Shown here piece after piece: positions 1 to 9,339 of a stretch of DNA of 64,000 nucleotides. The stretch spans positions 19,944 through 83,943 of the forward strand of contig NZ_JAIUDQ010000021.1 in assembly GCF_020164435.1 (NCBI RefSeq), written 5' to 3'. Position 1 is the stretch's first letter; each line of letters starts with the position of its first letter. The stretch comes from Phyllobacterium lublinensis (GTDB taxonomy: Bacteria > Pseudomonadota > Alphaproteobacteria > Rhizobiales > Rhizobiaceae). Made by a program: the position numbers and the translations under genes. The notes under the pieces are model-generated. The model was not told where the DNA came from and ran no database searches. It saw nothing but the letters and a program-made list of their open reading frames with translations.

Positions 1-627
1 TCGCCGACGAATCTGGAAATCGTCGCGCCGGCCAGTGCGGGCATGCTCACACTGACCAATGACGGCACCCGTCCGATCCAGATGCAGGTCCGCATCTATC
101 GCTGGACGCAGTCTGGCGGCGAAGACCATCTCGAACCTGCGGACGACGTTGTCGCCAGTCCGCCTCTGACCACCCTTCCGGCGAACAAGCCTTATCAAGT
201 GCGTATCATACGCATTGCCCACCGGCCGGTGACCAGCGAAGAGAGCTATCGCGTCGTTGTCGATGAGCTGCCTGACCCCAATCGCAAGCGCGCCGGGGCG
301 GTCGCACTGGTCGTGCGCTACTCGTTGCCGGTCTTCTTCAAGAGCGAGGATGCGACGCCCGCTGAGGTGAAGTGGGGACTGGTGCAGTCGAAGGGCAACC
401 TTCTGCTTACGGCGCACAACGCCGGGAATGCCAGGCTCCGCCTCTCCGACGTGCAACTGGTGCAGGGCGGACGGCTGATCGGGGGGCGCAAGGGGCTCGT
501 TGGCTATGTGCTGGGCGGGGCAAGCATGCAGTGGCCGATCCTGGCCGACAAAAAAGTCCTGCCGGGCAATCTCACCTTCAAGGGACAAAGCGAGTCGGGA
601 CCATTCAACACCGACCTTACGAAGTAG
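1..627 (+). CDS. Pilus assembly chaperone, PapD/CsuC-like (5' truncated)
   Basis: This is a periplasmic chaperone that caps and stabilises pilus subunits before delivery to the usher. The open frame enters from the left window edge, so the signal peptide and first strands are missing; 208 residues are visible. The N-terminal part reads as a PapD-type Ig domain: a short TLTN-type strand followed by QMQVRIYRW, then a KPYQVRIIRI strand where the subunit-binding arginine region of the family lies. The second domain starts near visible residue 115. The usher and tip adhesin follow immediately on the same strand, as in csuC-csuD-csuE operons. The family call is secure. The Csu subtype rests on the neighbouring spore-coat-U-type subunit. 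Confidence 0.85.
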   Translation, partial: SPTNLEIVAPASAGMLTLTNDGTRPIQMQVRIYRWTQSGGEDHLEPADDVVASPPLTTLPANKPYQVRIIRIAHRPVTSEESYRVVVDELPDPNRKRAGAVALVVRYSLPVFFKSEDATPAEVKWGLVQSKGNLLLTAHNAGNARLRLSDVQLVQGGRLIGGRKGLVGYVLGGASMQWPILADKKVLPGNLTFKGQSESGPFNTDLTK

Positions 628-641
628 CAGCGGTTGTTGAT

Positions 642-3068
642 ATGGCACGTCCCTCTATCAACAACACATGCTCGACGATGATCGCCACCCTCTTCATCGG
701 CGGTCCCTTCTTCCTGACCTCCAGCATGGCACAGGAATCCGACATGAAGCCGCCGGCAGCTGTAGCGCCACAGGTCGTGGCACAGGATCTCTACCTTGAA
801 GTCTTCATCAATGATGCATCCACACAATTGATCGGAGCGTTCAAGCAATCGCAGGACGGCAGTTTGAAGACGACGCCACAAGAATTGCACGATGTCGGCA
901 TCAAGCCTGATGCCAAGGCAATCGAACCGGACGGAATGATCCTGCTCGATCATCTCGATCATGTTCGCTACCGGGTGGATATCCCAACGCAACGTCTCTA
1001 CATCACCACGATCGACACAGCCCGCACACCCAAAGTCTTCGATGCCAATCCTGCCCCCGATGAGAGGGAGGATGTTGCGCAATCAAGCTGGGGCGCCGTG
1101 CTGAATTATTCGTTGTTTGCCAGTATGGATAATCTGCTGGATGACCGCGTGCGTCCCTCGACAGGCCTGTCCGGGAGCTTCGATGCACGATGGTTCAGCC
1201 CCTACGGCATGGTCCGGCAATCGTTCACGGCAAGTCCCTTCGATGGCGATGAGTATGGGGTGACCAGGCTGGATACGACGTGGAGCAGATCCGATCCGCA
1301 GCGGATGATAACCTACCGTGCCGGCGACATCGTTTCCGGCAGCCTGCCCTGGACCCGTCCGGTCTACCTTGGTGGCCTGCAGGTCGAGCGCAATTTCGCG
1401 CTGAGGCCCGATCTCGTAACGCTGCCGGTTCCGGTCGTATCGGGTACAGCTGCTGTTCCCTCGACGCTCGATATCTACATGCAGAATGTCAGGACATACA
1501 GCACGTCAGTACCCGCGGGGCCATTCGAGGTCACGAATTTGCCGGTGATCACCGGCCAGGGCGAGGCGAAGGTGGTCCTTCACGATACGCTTGGCCGCGA
1601 GACGAGCACCAGCATGCCGTTTTATATGTCGAATCTCATGTTGAAGGAGGGGTTGATAGATTTTTCCGCTGAGATGGGCTTTCCACGCCGCAACTTCGGC
1701 ATGGAGTCTGACGACTATGCCGGCGATCTGATGGGTGTCGCCACTCTCCGCTATGGGCTGACTGACTGGCTGACCCTCGAAAGCCATTTCGAGGGCGGCG
1801 CCGACCTTCTCAATGGGGGCATTGGGGGAACCTTTCCACTTGGCACCTATGGCGTCGCATCGCTCGCAGCTGCGGGAAGCAGTCACGGCGCAAGCAGCGG
1901 CATGATTGTCAACGGCTCGGTCGAGTTACCCTTCGACAACAAATACAGGCTTTATGCCCGCCGGCAGCAGGCATTTGGCGATTATGACGACATAGCGTCA
2001 GTATCAGCGGAAGAACAGCTGCGGACAATTTTCGCGCAGAGCGGCACCGTGTTCAGTGCTCGAGTGCCGCGCAGCACCACCCAGCTGATGCTTTCGACGC
2101 CTGGCCCCTTCGATCACAGCAACCTCAGCTTCGCCTATACCCAGCTCGACAGCGATGAGGGGTCGAAAATCGCCAGCATCTCCTACAGTCAATCGTTGTT
2201 CGAAAGCAGCTCGTTCTATGCGACGGCGTTCATCGATGTCGATCACAGCGATCGTCTTGGACTATACGCAGGACTGACCATACCGTTCGACCAGGGCATC
2301 ACGGCCTCGACCGGCCTTGAGCAGACGGGACGCCGCGCATCGGGCTTCGTCGACATCGCCAAATCGGAAGACCAGGAGGTGGGGAGCTACGGCTGGCGTC
2401 TGCGCACGCGCGAGGGCGACGCGCCGGACCGGCTTGCGTCTGGCAGCTTTCGCGCGCCATTTGCCCGGGTTGAGGGCGGTATCGAGCAGGCGGGCGATGC
2501 CGTGCGCGCCACTGGACAGATCGACGGGGCGATCGCGATCGCCGCCGGCGGAGTCTTTGCGACGAACCGCATCGACGACGCCTTTGCGGTGGTGGATGCC
2601 GGAGCGCCGGATGTCGACGTCAAGTTCGAAAACCGGCCGGCTGGGCGTACCAACGGCAGCGGCAAGCTCATCGTGCCCGACCTGCGATCCTGGGAGCGAA
2701 ACACCATTGCCATCGATCCAACCAATCTGCCGGTAGATGCCAGTGTGGGCGCAACGCGCAAGGTCGTCATCCCGGCCGACGGCAGCGGCGTGGTTGTCGA
2801 TTTCAAGGTTGGCAAGACAACGGCTTCTGCCCTTGTAAGTCTTGTCGACGCAATGGGACAACCCCTTGAGGCCGGCCTGAGCGGCCATCTCGAAGGTTCT
2901 GCCGGAAGGTTCGTCGTCGGTTATTCCGGCGAGGCCTTCATTTCGTCGCTTGGCAGGCAAAACAACGTCGTTGTCGATCTGTTCGACGGCAAGAGTTGCC
3001 GTGCCGTGTTCGACTACCGGCCGCAGCCCGGAACGCAAGTCAAAATCAAACATGTGGTGTGCTCATGA
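642..3068 (+). CDS. Outer membrane fimbrial usher, CsuD/FimD-like
   Basis: This usher forms the outer-membrane pore through which chaperone-bound pilins are polymerised. The chosen ATG at 642 gives 808 residues and lies 14 bases after the chaperone stop; ATG 678 is an alternative. The frame stays open further upstream, but that part overlaps the chaperone and has no signal peptide. The N-terminus has a hydrophobic segment (MIATLFIGGPFFL) ending in SSMAQ, a plausible signal peptide. An usher N-terminal domain (DLYLEVFIND), a long beta-barrel region rich in alternating aromatic strands and C-terminal plug/C-domains follow. The stop overlaps the next gene's start as ATGA, so the two are translationally coupled. 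Confidence 0.88.
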   Translation: MARPSINNTCSTMIATLFIGGPFFLTSSMAQESDMKPPAAVAPQVVAQDLYLEVFINDASTQLIGAFKQSQDGSLKTTPQELHDVGIKPDAKAIEPDGMILLDHLDHVRYRVDIPTQRLYITTIDTARTPKVFDANPAPDEREDVAQSSWGAVLNYSLFASMDNLLDDRVRPSTGLSGSFDARWFSPYGMVRQSFTASPFDGDEYGVTRLDTTWSRSDPQRMITYRAGDIVSGSLPWTRPVYLGGLQVERNFALRPDLVTLPVPVVSGTAAVPSTLDIYMQNVRTYSTSVPAGPFEVTNLPVITGQGEAKVVLHDTLGRETSTSMPFYMSNLMLKEGLIDFSAEMGFPRRNFGMESDDYAGDLMGVATLRYGLTDWLTLESHFEGGADLLNGGIGGTFPLGTYGVASLAAAGSSHGASSGMIVNGSVELPFDNKYRLYARRQQAFGDYDDIASVSAEEQLRTIFAQSGTVFSARVPRSTTQLMLSTPGPFDHSNLSFAYTQLDSDEGSKIASISYSQSLFESSSFYATAFIDVDHSDRLGLYAGLTIPFDQGITASTGLEQTGRRASGFVDIAKSEDQEVGSYGWRLRTREGDAPDRLASGSFRAPFARVEGGIEQAGDAVRATGQIDGAIAIAAGGVFATNRIDDAFAVVDAGAPDVDVKFENRPAGRTNGSGKLIVPDLRSWERNTIAIDPTNLPVDASVGATRKVVIPADGSGVVVDFKVGKTTASALVSLVDAMGQPLEAGLSGHLEGSAGRFVVGYSGEAFISSLGRQNNVVVDLFDGKSCRAVFDYRPQPGTQVKIKHVVCS

Positions 3069-4021
3069 GAATGTGGAGAACCTTCTTCGCGACTGCATTT
3101 TTCTGCATCGGCCTCTACCTCTTGCCGTCGAGCGCCTTTGCGCAAACCTGCAATTTCACTACGACGGACATGGTGTTTTCGGGCAGTCTGTTGACCGATA
3201 CGCCATTGACGTCGACCGCAACGATGACGGTGAACTGCTCCGCCATAACAGGCTTACTTTGGAAGGTGACGGTTTGCCCGAACATTGGCGCAGGCAGCGG
3301 CGGCAGTGATGCGACCAGTCGCTTCACCGATAGCGGCGGGCCCTTGTCTATCCGATATCAGCTTTATCAGGATTCGAATTATCAGATTGTCTGGGGTTCA
3401 TTCTACTCGCAGCAGGGACTGCCACCCGAGATTACCGTCGTTCCGGCAGCGATAGGCGCGGGCGCCAGTGTCAGCCGCACAATTTACGGAAGGGCCACGG
3501 TCTTCAGGACCGCGACTCCCGGTACTCATACCTCGTCCTTTGCCGGTCACACCAGATTCCGATATCGGGCATTTGATGGATTCAGCTGCAATGTCGACCG
3601 GGGCACGGAGGCGGCCGTGAACTTCAACGTCCGTTTCAATCTCGACAAGGATTGCCGGATCACTGCCACGGACATCGACTTCGGCAGTCGCGGTCTGCTG
3701 AACGCCAATTTCGATCAAACCGGCGAGATTCAAGTCACCTGTTCGTCCGCGACGCCCTATTCTGTGGCACTGGGACCAGGCAACTCCTCCTTGGGCGGCG
3801 CCGAACGGCAGATGACACGCGGCCACGCCGGCATCAGGTACGCCCTATATTCCGATCCCACACGCACACAGCCCTGGGGAAACATAAAAAATATCAACAC
3901 GGTGAGCGGTACGGGCACCGCCGAGGCGCAGAGGCTTACCGTTTATGCGCGCGTTCCCCCGCAGAGCACCCCGCCGCCGGGACTCTATAGCGATAAGATC
4001 GTGGTCAGCGTGACATATTAG
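3065..4021 (+). CDS. Spore coat U domain protein, CsuE-like two-domain pilus tip subunit
   Basis: This is a secreted pilus subunit of the SCPU (spore coat U) family, 318 residues. A signal peptide (MRMWRTFFATAFFCIG... ending SAFAQ) is followed by two SCPU-like domains, about residues 28-185 and 190-318. Each begins with a Cys-containing strand (TCNFTTTDMVFSG; DCRITATDIDFGSRG) and ends with a subunit-type strand (RFRYRAFDG; YSDKIVVSVTY). The two-domain size and last place in the operon match CsuE tip adhesins of archaic chaperone-usher pili. ATG 3065 overlaps the usher stop by four bases. No major pilin gene (CsuA/B type) is visible; it should lie left of the window. Confidence 0.85.
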   Translation: MRMWRTFFATAFFCIGLYLLPSSAFAQTCNFTTTDMVFSGSLLTDTPLTSTATMTVNCSAITGLLWKVTVCPNIGAGSGGSDATSRFTDSGGPLSIRYQLYQDSNYQIVWGSFYSQQGLPPEITVVPAAIGAGASVSRTIYGRATVFRTATPGTHTSSFAGHTRFRYRAFDGFSCNVDRGTEAAVNFNVRFNLDKDCRITATDIDFGSRGLLNANFDQTGEIQVTCSSATPYSVALGPGNSSLGGAERQMTRGHAGIRYALYSDPTRTQPWGNIKNINTVSGTGTAEAQRLTVYARVPPQSTPPPGLYSDKIVVSVTY

Positions 4022-4049
4022 GCAATCCGGAACGTACCGCGCGCCCTCA

Positions 4050-4079
4050 CACCTGTTCCAGCGGCCGCTGGAACAGGTG
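4050..4079. repeat. Perfect 30-bp palindrome after the pilus operon
   Basis: The half-site CACCTGTTCCAGCGG is followed directly by its exact reverse complement, with no spacer, 29 bases after the tip-adhesin stop. It could act as a very stable hairpin (3' end or terminator without a T-run) or as a dyad for a DNA-binding protein. Function is not shown. Confidence 0.6.
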
Positions 4080-4262
4080 GGTATGGCATTGCCGAATAAT
4101 GCGTTTCGATCGCTGATCTTCCGGCAACCAACCTTTGCTTGCACTTTCCTGGTGACAGGTGGATGCCAGCTCGGAAGTTCGCCAATTTGACCAAGGAGCT
4201 CGAGCTGACGAGTTCGAACTTTCGGGTGGGGTGAAGACACCCCCGCCAAGGACAAACGCTGA

Positions 4263-4297
4263 GATTGTATCGGCCACATGATACGGCCGACACAATC
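4263..4297. promoter_or_regulatory. Inverted repeat upstream of type I secretion operon
   Basis: Two 13-base arms (GATTGTATCGGCC and GGCCGACACAATC) pair with one mismatch around a 9-base spacer, about 150 bases before the exporter start. The rest of the 4022-4444 gap is AT-rich near 4360-4440 and has no convincing gene. This may be an operator or an RNA hairpin in the leader. Confidence 0.45.
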
Positions 4298-4444
4298 AAT
4301 ATACTTTCTTGCAGTGGACATATTACGACGGGAATGGTATCCGAACCCAAGGTACCCTTTAGGTATCCATTTATTAAATATAGTTTTTTCAAATATGCCA
4401 GCCCGGCACGCTTTTCTATAAATTATTAGTTTCAATGGTATTTC

Positions 4445-6604
4445 ATGGACAATGCAGACGCGAATATTGACGACGACACCCGCCTGACCCCTGATACCGG
4501 CCTTGTTGCCCTCGCAGCCATTGCAGGCTTTTACCGGATTGCTTCCCAACCCGAAACCTTGGCTCGCGAGCTCGCACTGAGCAGGGCGGCACTGCCGGAC
4601 GACATCCTGTTGGCGGCCAAGTCGATTGGCCTCAAATCCCGCAAGACGACAATACGCGACGGGGACCGGCTGCGAACGCTACCGACGCCAGCGATCGCAA
4701 CGCTCAGCGATGGAACGTTCGCGTTGTTGGGCGAGGGCGGTCCGGATGGATACAGGCTGATCAATCCCGCCGGATTTGCTTCGCGGATCGTCAGTCCCGC
4801 AGACCTTCTGACGATGACCGGGGGATCGTTCATTCTTGTCCAGCGACGGTTTGCCGGTCCCGGCGTCTCACGCGACGCATTCGGGTTCCGCTGGTTCCTG
4901 CCGTCCATCTGGCGCTATCGCCGCGCCTTTGGCCATGTCCTTGTCGCATCGCTGTTCGTTCAACTCTTCGCGCTGGTCACGCCCCTGTTTTTTCAGGTGG
5001 TCGTCGACAAGGTGCTGGCGCACCGGAGCTACTCGACGCTGATTGTGCTGGTGGTTGGCCTTGCCGCCATAGGCCTCTTCGATGTGGTGTTGCAGTATCT
5101 TCGTACCTATGCGTTGTCGCATACGACGAACCGTATCGATGTCGAGTTGGGCAGACGGTTGTTCCGCCACCTCCTCAGGCTGCCGCTCAGCTACTTTGAG
5201 ACGAGGGCGGCCGGGCAAACCGTGGCGCGGATACGCGAACTGGAAACAATCCGCAATTTCCTGACCGGACAAGGTCTGTTCTCCGGGCTTGATCTGGTTT
5301 TCACCTTCGTCTTCATCTTCGTTCTCTTCTGCTATTCGGCGAAACTCGCCTGGATCGTGGTCGCATCAATCCCCTTCTATCTCATCATCGGCTTTCTTAT
5401 CCGACCGTTTCTCAAGGAGCGCATCGACGAGAAATTCGACCGGGGTGCCTACAGCCAACAATTGCTCGTGGAGACGGTCGTCGGCGTCCAGACACTCAAG
5501 GCCGCGGCCGTGGAGCCCGTCGTTGCGGCTGAATGGGAAGAGCGGCTGGCCGGCTATGTCCGCTCCTCCTTCGCTGCGATCATGCTCGCGGCAAAGGGGC
5601 AGAACGCCATTCAATACGTGAACAAAGTCACCAGTGCGGCCTTGCTCCTGTTTGGCGCGCAGGCGGTCATCAATGGCGAATTGACAGTTGGTGCTCTCGT
5701 CGCATTCAACATGATCGCGGGCCAGGTTTCCCAGCCGATCTTGCGGCTGTCACAGCTCTGGCAGGATTTTCAGCAGGTCCAGGTCTCGATTTCCCGTCTC
5801 GCCGACATTCTGAACGCTCCGGCAGAACCGCGTCCGGCAACGCCGATCAGCCTGCCGCCGCCGAAAGGTGCCATCGAGTTCAAGTCCGTTAACTTCCGCT
5901 ACCATCCGGATGGCCAGGATGTTCTTCGCGATATCCGCTTTTCCGTCCGTCCGGGAGAGGTTATTGGCATTGTGGGGCCATCGGGATCGGGAAAGTCTAC
6001 CCTGACCAAGCTGGTTCAACGTTTCTACATTCCCAATAGCGGTCAGGTTTTCATCGACGGGCAGGATATTGCCCAGGTCGATCCCGCCTGGCTCAGGAAG
6101 CACATAGGTGTGGTGCTGCAGGAGAACATGCTGTTCAACCGCACCATCCACGACAACATCGTGCTGGCCAATCCGGCCATGCAGCGCGAAGGTGCCATGG
6201 CAATGGCCCGTCTGTCTGGAGCGGACGAGTTCATTGCGAAACTGCCGCGCGGCTACGATACGCTGATCGAGGAGCGTGGTGCCAATCTCTCCGGCGGGCA
6301 GCGGCAAAGGCTTGCCATCGCCCGGGCGCTGGCGACCAATCCGCCGATACTGATCCTTGATGAAGCCACAAGTGCACTCGACTACGAAAGCGAGCGCATC
6401 GTGCTTGGCAATATGCGTGAGATCGTCCGCGGGCGCACCGTCATCATCATCGCCCATCGGCTAGCCTCCGTGCGCTATTGCAACCGTATCATCGGTATGA
6501 AGGACGGACGTATCGTCGAGGAAGGCACACATGAAACGCTGCTTGCACGGGAAGGCGGCCTCTATGCCCACCTGTGGAACCTGCAGTCCGGAGGTGTCCA
6601 ATGA
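4445..6604 (+). CDS. Type I secretion ABC exporter, HlyB/RtxB-like
   Basis: This inner-membrane ABC exporter (719 residues) should power one-step secretion of a protein through HlyD- and TolC-like partners. Residues about 10-140 form a C39-peptidase-like domain. The region where the catalytic cysteine would lie reads TGLVALAAIAGFY and has no Cys, so this is a non-cleaving C39-like domain as in HlyB. Six membrane segments span about 160-430. The nucleotide-binding domain has Walker A GPSGSGKST near 510, signature LSGGQRQR near 615, Walker B ILILDEATS near 636 and the H-loop in IIAHRL. The adaptor gene overlaps its stop by ATGA. No RTX cargo is adjacent. Confidence 0.92.
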   Translation: MDNADANIDDDTRLTPDTGLVALAAIAGFYRIASQPETLARELALSRAALPDDILLAAKSIGLKSRKTTIRDGDRLRTLPTPAIATLSDGTFALLGEGGPDGYRLINPAGFASRIVSPADLLTMTGGSFILVQRRFAGPGVSRDAFGFRWFLPSIWRYRRAFGHVLVASLFVQLFALVTPLFFQVVVDKVLAHRSYSTLIVLVVGLAAIGLFDVVLQYLRTYALSHTTNRIDVELGRRLFRHLLRLPLSYFETRAAGQTVARIRELETIRNFLTGQGLFSGLDLVFTFVFIFVLFCYSAKLAWIVVASIPFYLIIGFLIRPFLKERIDEKFDRGAYSQQLLVETVVGVQTLKAAAVEPVVAAEWEERLAGYVRSSFAAIMLAAKGQNAIQYVNKVTSAALLLFGAQAVINGELTVGALVAFNMIAGQVSQPILRLSQLWQDFQQVQVSISRLADILNAPAEPRPATPISLPPPKGAIEFKSVNFRYHPDGQDVLRDIRFSVRPGEVIGIVGPSGSGKSTLTKLVQRFYIPNSGQVFIDGQDIAQVDPAWLRKHIGVVLQENMLFNRTIHDNIVLANPAMQREGAMAMARLSGADEFIAKLPRGYDTLIEERGANLSGGQRQRLAIARALATNPPILILDEATSALDYESERIVLGNMREIVRGRTVIIIAHRLASVRYCNRIIGMKDGRIVEEGTHETLLAREGGLYAHLWNLQSGGVQ

Positions 6605-8082
6605 ACGTACAGGTCGATCCCCGGACGGCAAAACCCGCGCGGTTGGCAAAGCGCCAGCGGGAGGACAACGAATTTCTGCCTGCCGCGCTGGAAATCCTGG
6701 AAACCCCGGCGTCGCCAGTACGCACTGCCATGATCTGGTTCGTCTGCGTGCTCGCGGCAAGCGCGCTGCTTTGGACGTGGCTGGGAACTTTCGACATCGT
6801 TGCTACCGCCCAGGGTAAGATTCAGCCGACGGGCAGGGTCAAGGTCATCCAGTCGATCGAGGTCGGAAAGACCATTGAGATATCTGTTTCAAACGGCAGC
6901 AAGGTGCGGGCAGGGGATCTCCTTGTCAGACTGGACGACACGGAAATTCGCACTGAAGAGGCAGCCAGTACCGCCAGCCTCCACGCCTTCCAGGCCGAGG
7001 TGACGCGGCGCAAGGCGGTCCAGGCAACGGTCAATGCGTGGCGCGAGGGCGGACTGTGGCATGTCGCCCATGTGGATGGCGGGCAGCGGCCGGAATTCCC
7101 GCCCGAAATACCAGAGGACATCGCGAATAGAGAACGGCTCGTCTACGAGGCAGACGTCTCGCAACTGGGTTCATCACTTGACAATCTCAATGCGCAACGT
7201 CTCCAACGCCAGGCGGAAATTGACAGCCTTACCAAGACGATCGCCGCCCAGGACGTTCTGGTACAGACCTTGGACGAACGTGTCATCATGCGAACCCGTC
7301 TCATTCCGACGGAGGCAGGATCGCGCGCACAGGTAATCGACGCGTTGCAGCAATTGCAGGAGGCCCAAGCAAACCTGGCCAACCAGAACGGGCAGCTCGC
7401 AACGGCACGGGCTGCGCTCAGCGTTACGATCAGTGAGGCAGAAAAGCTGGTTCATGATTCTCTGGCCGACAATATCGAGAAACAATCGGCGGCGGAGCGG
7501 CAGGTCGACGAGCTGACTCAGCAGGTGATCAAGGCCGGGAAACGACGGCAGTCGATGACGATCGCCAGTCCGGTCGATGGCATCGTACAGGCTTCCGCCA
7601 TCAACACTGTGGGCCAGGTGGTGTCGGCCGGCAGCGAGTTGATGCGGATCGTTCCCGAAAACGCTGCTCTCGAAATCGAGGCCTATCTGCCCAACCACGA
7701 CATCGGATTTGTCACTGCCGGCCAGGAGGCCATCATCAAGGTGGAGGCCTATCCGTTTACCCGTTATGGGATGATCGCGGGAAGGGTCCTGCGCGTTGCC
7801 ACGGACGCCATTCCCGAACCGGATGCGCAGCAGGTCGAAGAGGCGCCGGCGAAGGAACTGCAAAGCATTGTCCCGACGGGCAATGTCCAGCGTGTGCAGA
7901 ACCTTGTCTTTCCGGTCACCGTCACGCCCGACAAGGCCACTATCGACGTCGATGGCAAAGCGATGCCGCTTTCCCCCGGCATGGCGGTAACGGTCGAGAT
8001 CAAGACCGGCAAACGGCGCATCCTCGAATATCTGTTCTCGCCACTTGCCGAGATCTCATCCGAGGCAATGGGCGAGCGGTAG
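6601..8082 (+). CDS. Type I secretion membrane fusion protein, HlyD-like
   Basis: This periplasmic adaptor links the ABC exporter to an outer-membrane TolC-type channel. It has 493 residues: a cytoplasmic N-terminus, one membrane segment at about 40-62 (AMIWFVCVLAASALLWTWLG), a lipoyl/barrel segment after IQPTGRVKVIQS, a long alpha-helical coiled-coil region at about 120-320 and a C-terminal beta-barrel with the HlyD-type tail LSPGMAVTVEIKTGKRRILEYL. ATG 6601 overlaps the exporter stop. Upstream in-frame starts lie inside the exporter gene and add nothing HlyD-like. Confidence 0.92.
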   Translation: MNVQVDPRTAKPARLAKRQREDNEFLPAALEILETPASPVRTAMIWFVCVLAASALLWTWLGTFDIVATAQGKIQPTGRVKVIQSIEVGKTIEISVSNGSKVRAGDLLVRLDDTEIRTEEAASTASLHAFQAEVTRRKAVQATVNAWREGGLWHVAHVDGGQRPEFPPEIPEDIANRERLVYEADVSQLGSSLDNLNAQRLQRQAEIDSLTKTIAAQDVLVQTLDERVIMRTRLIPTEAGSRAQVIDALQQLQEAQANLANQNGQLATARAALSVTISEAEKLVHDSLADNIEKQSAAERQVDELTQQVIKAGKRRQSMTIASPVDGIVQASAINTVGQVVSAGSELMRIVPENAALEIEAYLPNHDIGFVTAGQEAIIKVEAYPFTRYGMIAGRVLRVATDAIPEPDAQQVEEAPAKELQSIVPTGNVQRVQNLVFPVTVTPDKATIDVDGKAMPLSPGMAVTVEIKTGKRRILEYLFSPLAEISSEAMGER

Positions 8083-8187
8083 CCGGAGCGTCCGGCGGCG
8101 TGGGTTGCCGCTCGGCCGGACTTCATCGCTTGGAATTGTCGGGGCCAGCGAGGACCCGTTATGAACTGATACCGATTGGTCGGGTGT

Positions 8188-9126
8188 ATGCGTGCTCATT
8201 TGAACTTCAACCGAATTGCATATTTCACGGCTGTGGCCGATACGGGATCCTTTACGGCCGCGGCTGAAAAACTCGGAATCACCAAGGCTGTCGTCAGCCA
8301 ACAGGTGGCCAGGCTTGAACAGGAGGCCGGGACCGCCCTCTTCGTGCGCAATACACGCCGCATCTACCTGACGGATGCGGGAAGGGCATTCTACAGCCGC
8401 TGCAGCAGCATTCTACATGATGTCGAATCGGCTTTTGACGAGTTAACGGAATCGGCAGGCTCGCCTACCGGCTTGCTGCGGCTCACGGCGCCAATTGGGT
8501 ACGGACATTGCATGGTGGCGCCTGCCATGGCCGAGTACTGCCGGCTCTATCCGGGGTGCAGGGCCGCGCTTACGCTTACCGACAAGATCATCGACATCCT
8601 GGACGCGCAGATCGACATCGCGATTCGCATTGGCTTTCTTTCCGATTCCAGTCTCCACTCTCGCCGCATTGGTACTGCGACGCCTTTTTTTGTCTGCTCG
8701 TCGGTATTTGCGGAGCAGGCAGCAGCCATTCGCGAACCGGACGACATCAAAATCCTGCCTTTCATTGCGAATATGGCGAGCGGCGAATCCCATGCCTGGG
8801 AGATCACGAACAGCGAGGGCGAGCAAAGGAGCATTCATTTCCGCGCCTCGCTCATGCTTGATACAATGCCGGGTATTCATGCGGCCGTGGTGGCAGGCGG
8901 TGGTGTCTCGGTCCTGCCGGAACATTTCATCAGGGATGACATGGCAGCGGGACGTCTGATCCGGCTCTTGCCCGACTGGCATTTGCGGACGGCGGGTATT
9001 TATGCAGTCTATCCCGCAGCGCGCTTTCGAGCTCCGAAGATACGGGCCTTTGTCGACCTGCTCGTGAAGATGCAGAAAGTCCGTGACAGCATCATCACCA
9101 GCGATTCCGCAAGAGCCGCACCGTAG
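8188..9126 (+). CDS. LysR-family transcriptional regulator
   Basis: This is a 312-residue LysR-type regulator. The N-terminal winged HTH (residues about 5-65, FTAVADTGSFTAAAEKLGITKAVVSQQVARLE) is followed by a periplasmic-binding-like effector domain. ATG 8188 is preferred over an in-frame TTG at 8176. The gene is not divergent from a metabolic gene: the secretion adaptor lies upstream and phosphofructokinase downstream, on the same strand. Its target is therefore unclear. The sequence belongs to the CrgA/AaeR-like subgroup commonly found alone, which is an impression from the HTH only. Confidence 0.88.
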   Translation: MRAHLNFNRIAYFTAVADTGSFTAAAEKLGITKAVVSQQVARLEQEAGTALFVRNTRRIYLTDAGRAFYSRCSSILHDVESAFDELTESAGSPTGLLRLTAPIGYGHCMVAPAMAEYCRLYPGCRAALTLTDKIIDILDAQIDIAIRIGFLSDSSLHSRRIGTATPFFVCSSVFAEQAAAIREPDDIKILPFIANMASGESHAWEITNSEGEQRSIHFRASLMLDTMPGIHAAVVAGGGVSVLPEHFIRDDMAAGRLIRLLPDWHLRTAGIYAVYPAARFRAPKIRAFVDLLVKMQKVRDSIITSDSARAAP

Positions 9127-9289
9127 TAGAACGCTATTCGCCAGCGGTTTTGCACCCACCCGCTTGCTGCAAATGATTGCATAAGAGTTGTTATGGAACT
9201 CGAGCGCACTCCTTGCCACAGGTTGAATCCACTCCCGGCAATGTTTGGAATCGACAGCCAACATTCGGGTGATATGATGCCCTTGGACC

Positions 9290-9303
9290 GGGCCAGTTGG
9301 CCC
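9290..9303. promoter_or_regulatory. Short inverted repeat before phosphofructokinase gene
   Basis: GGGCCA-GT-TGGCCC is a perfect 6+2+6 dyad, 36 bases upstream of the phosphofructokinase GTG start. The remainder of the 9127-9339 gap shows no gene. It is a candidate operator or a small hairpin in the leader. Confidence 0.3.
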
Positions 9304-9339
9304 ATGCTGCAGACAAATGAATGAACTGACGGGGCAGAT

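Noticed and set aside
372..641. 5' extension of the usher frame.
   Set aside because: It overlaps the chaperone gene in another frame and has no signal peptide; ATG 642 gives a proper secreted N-terminus.
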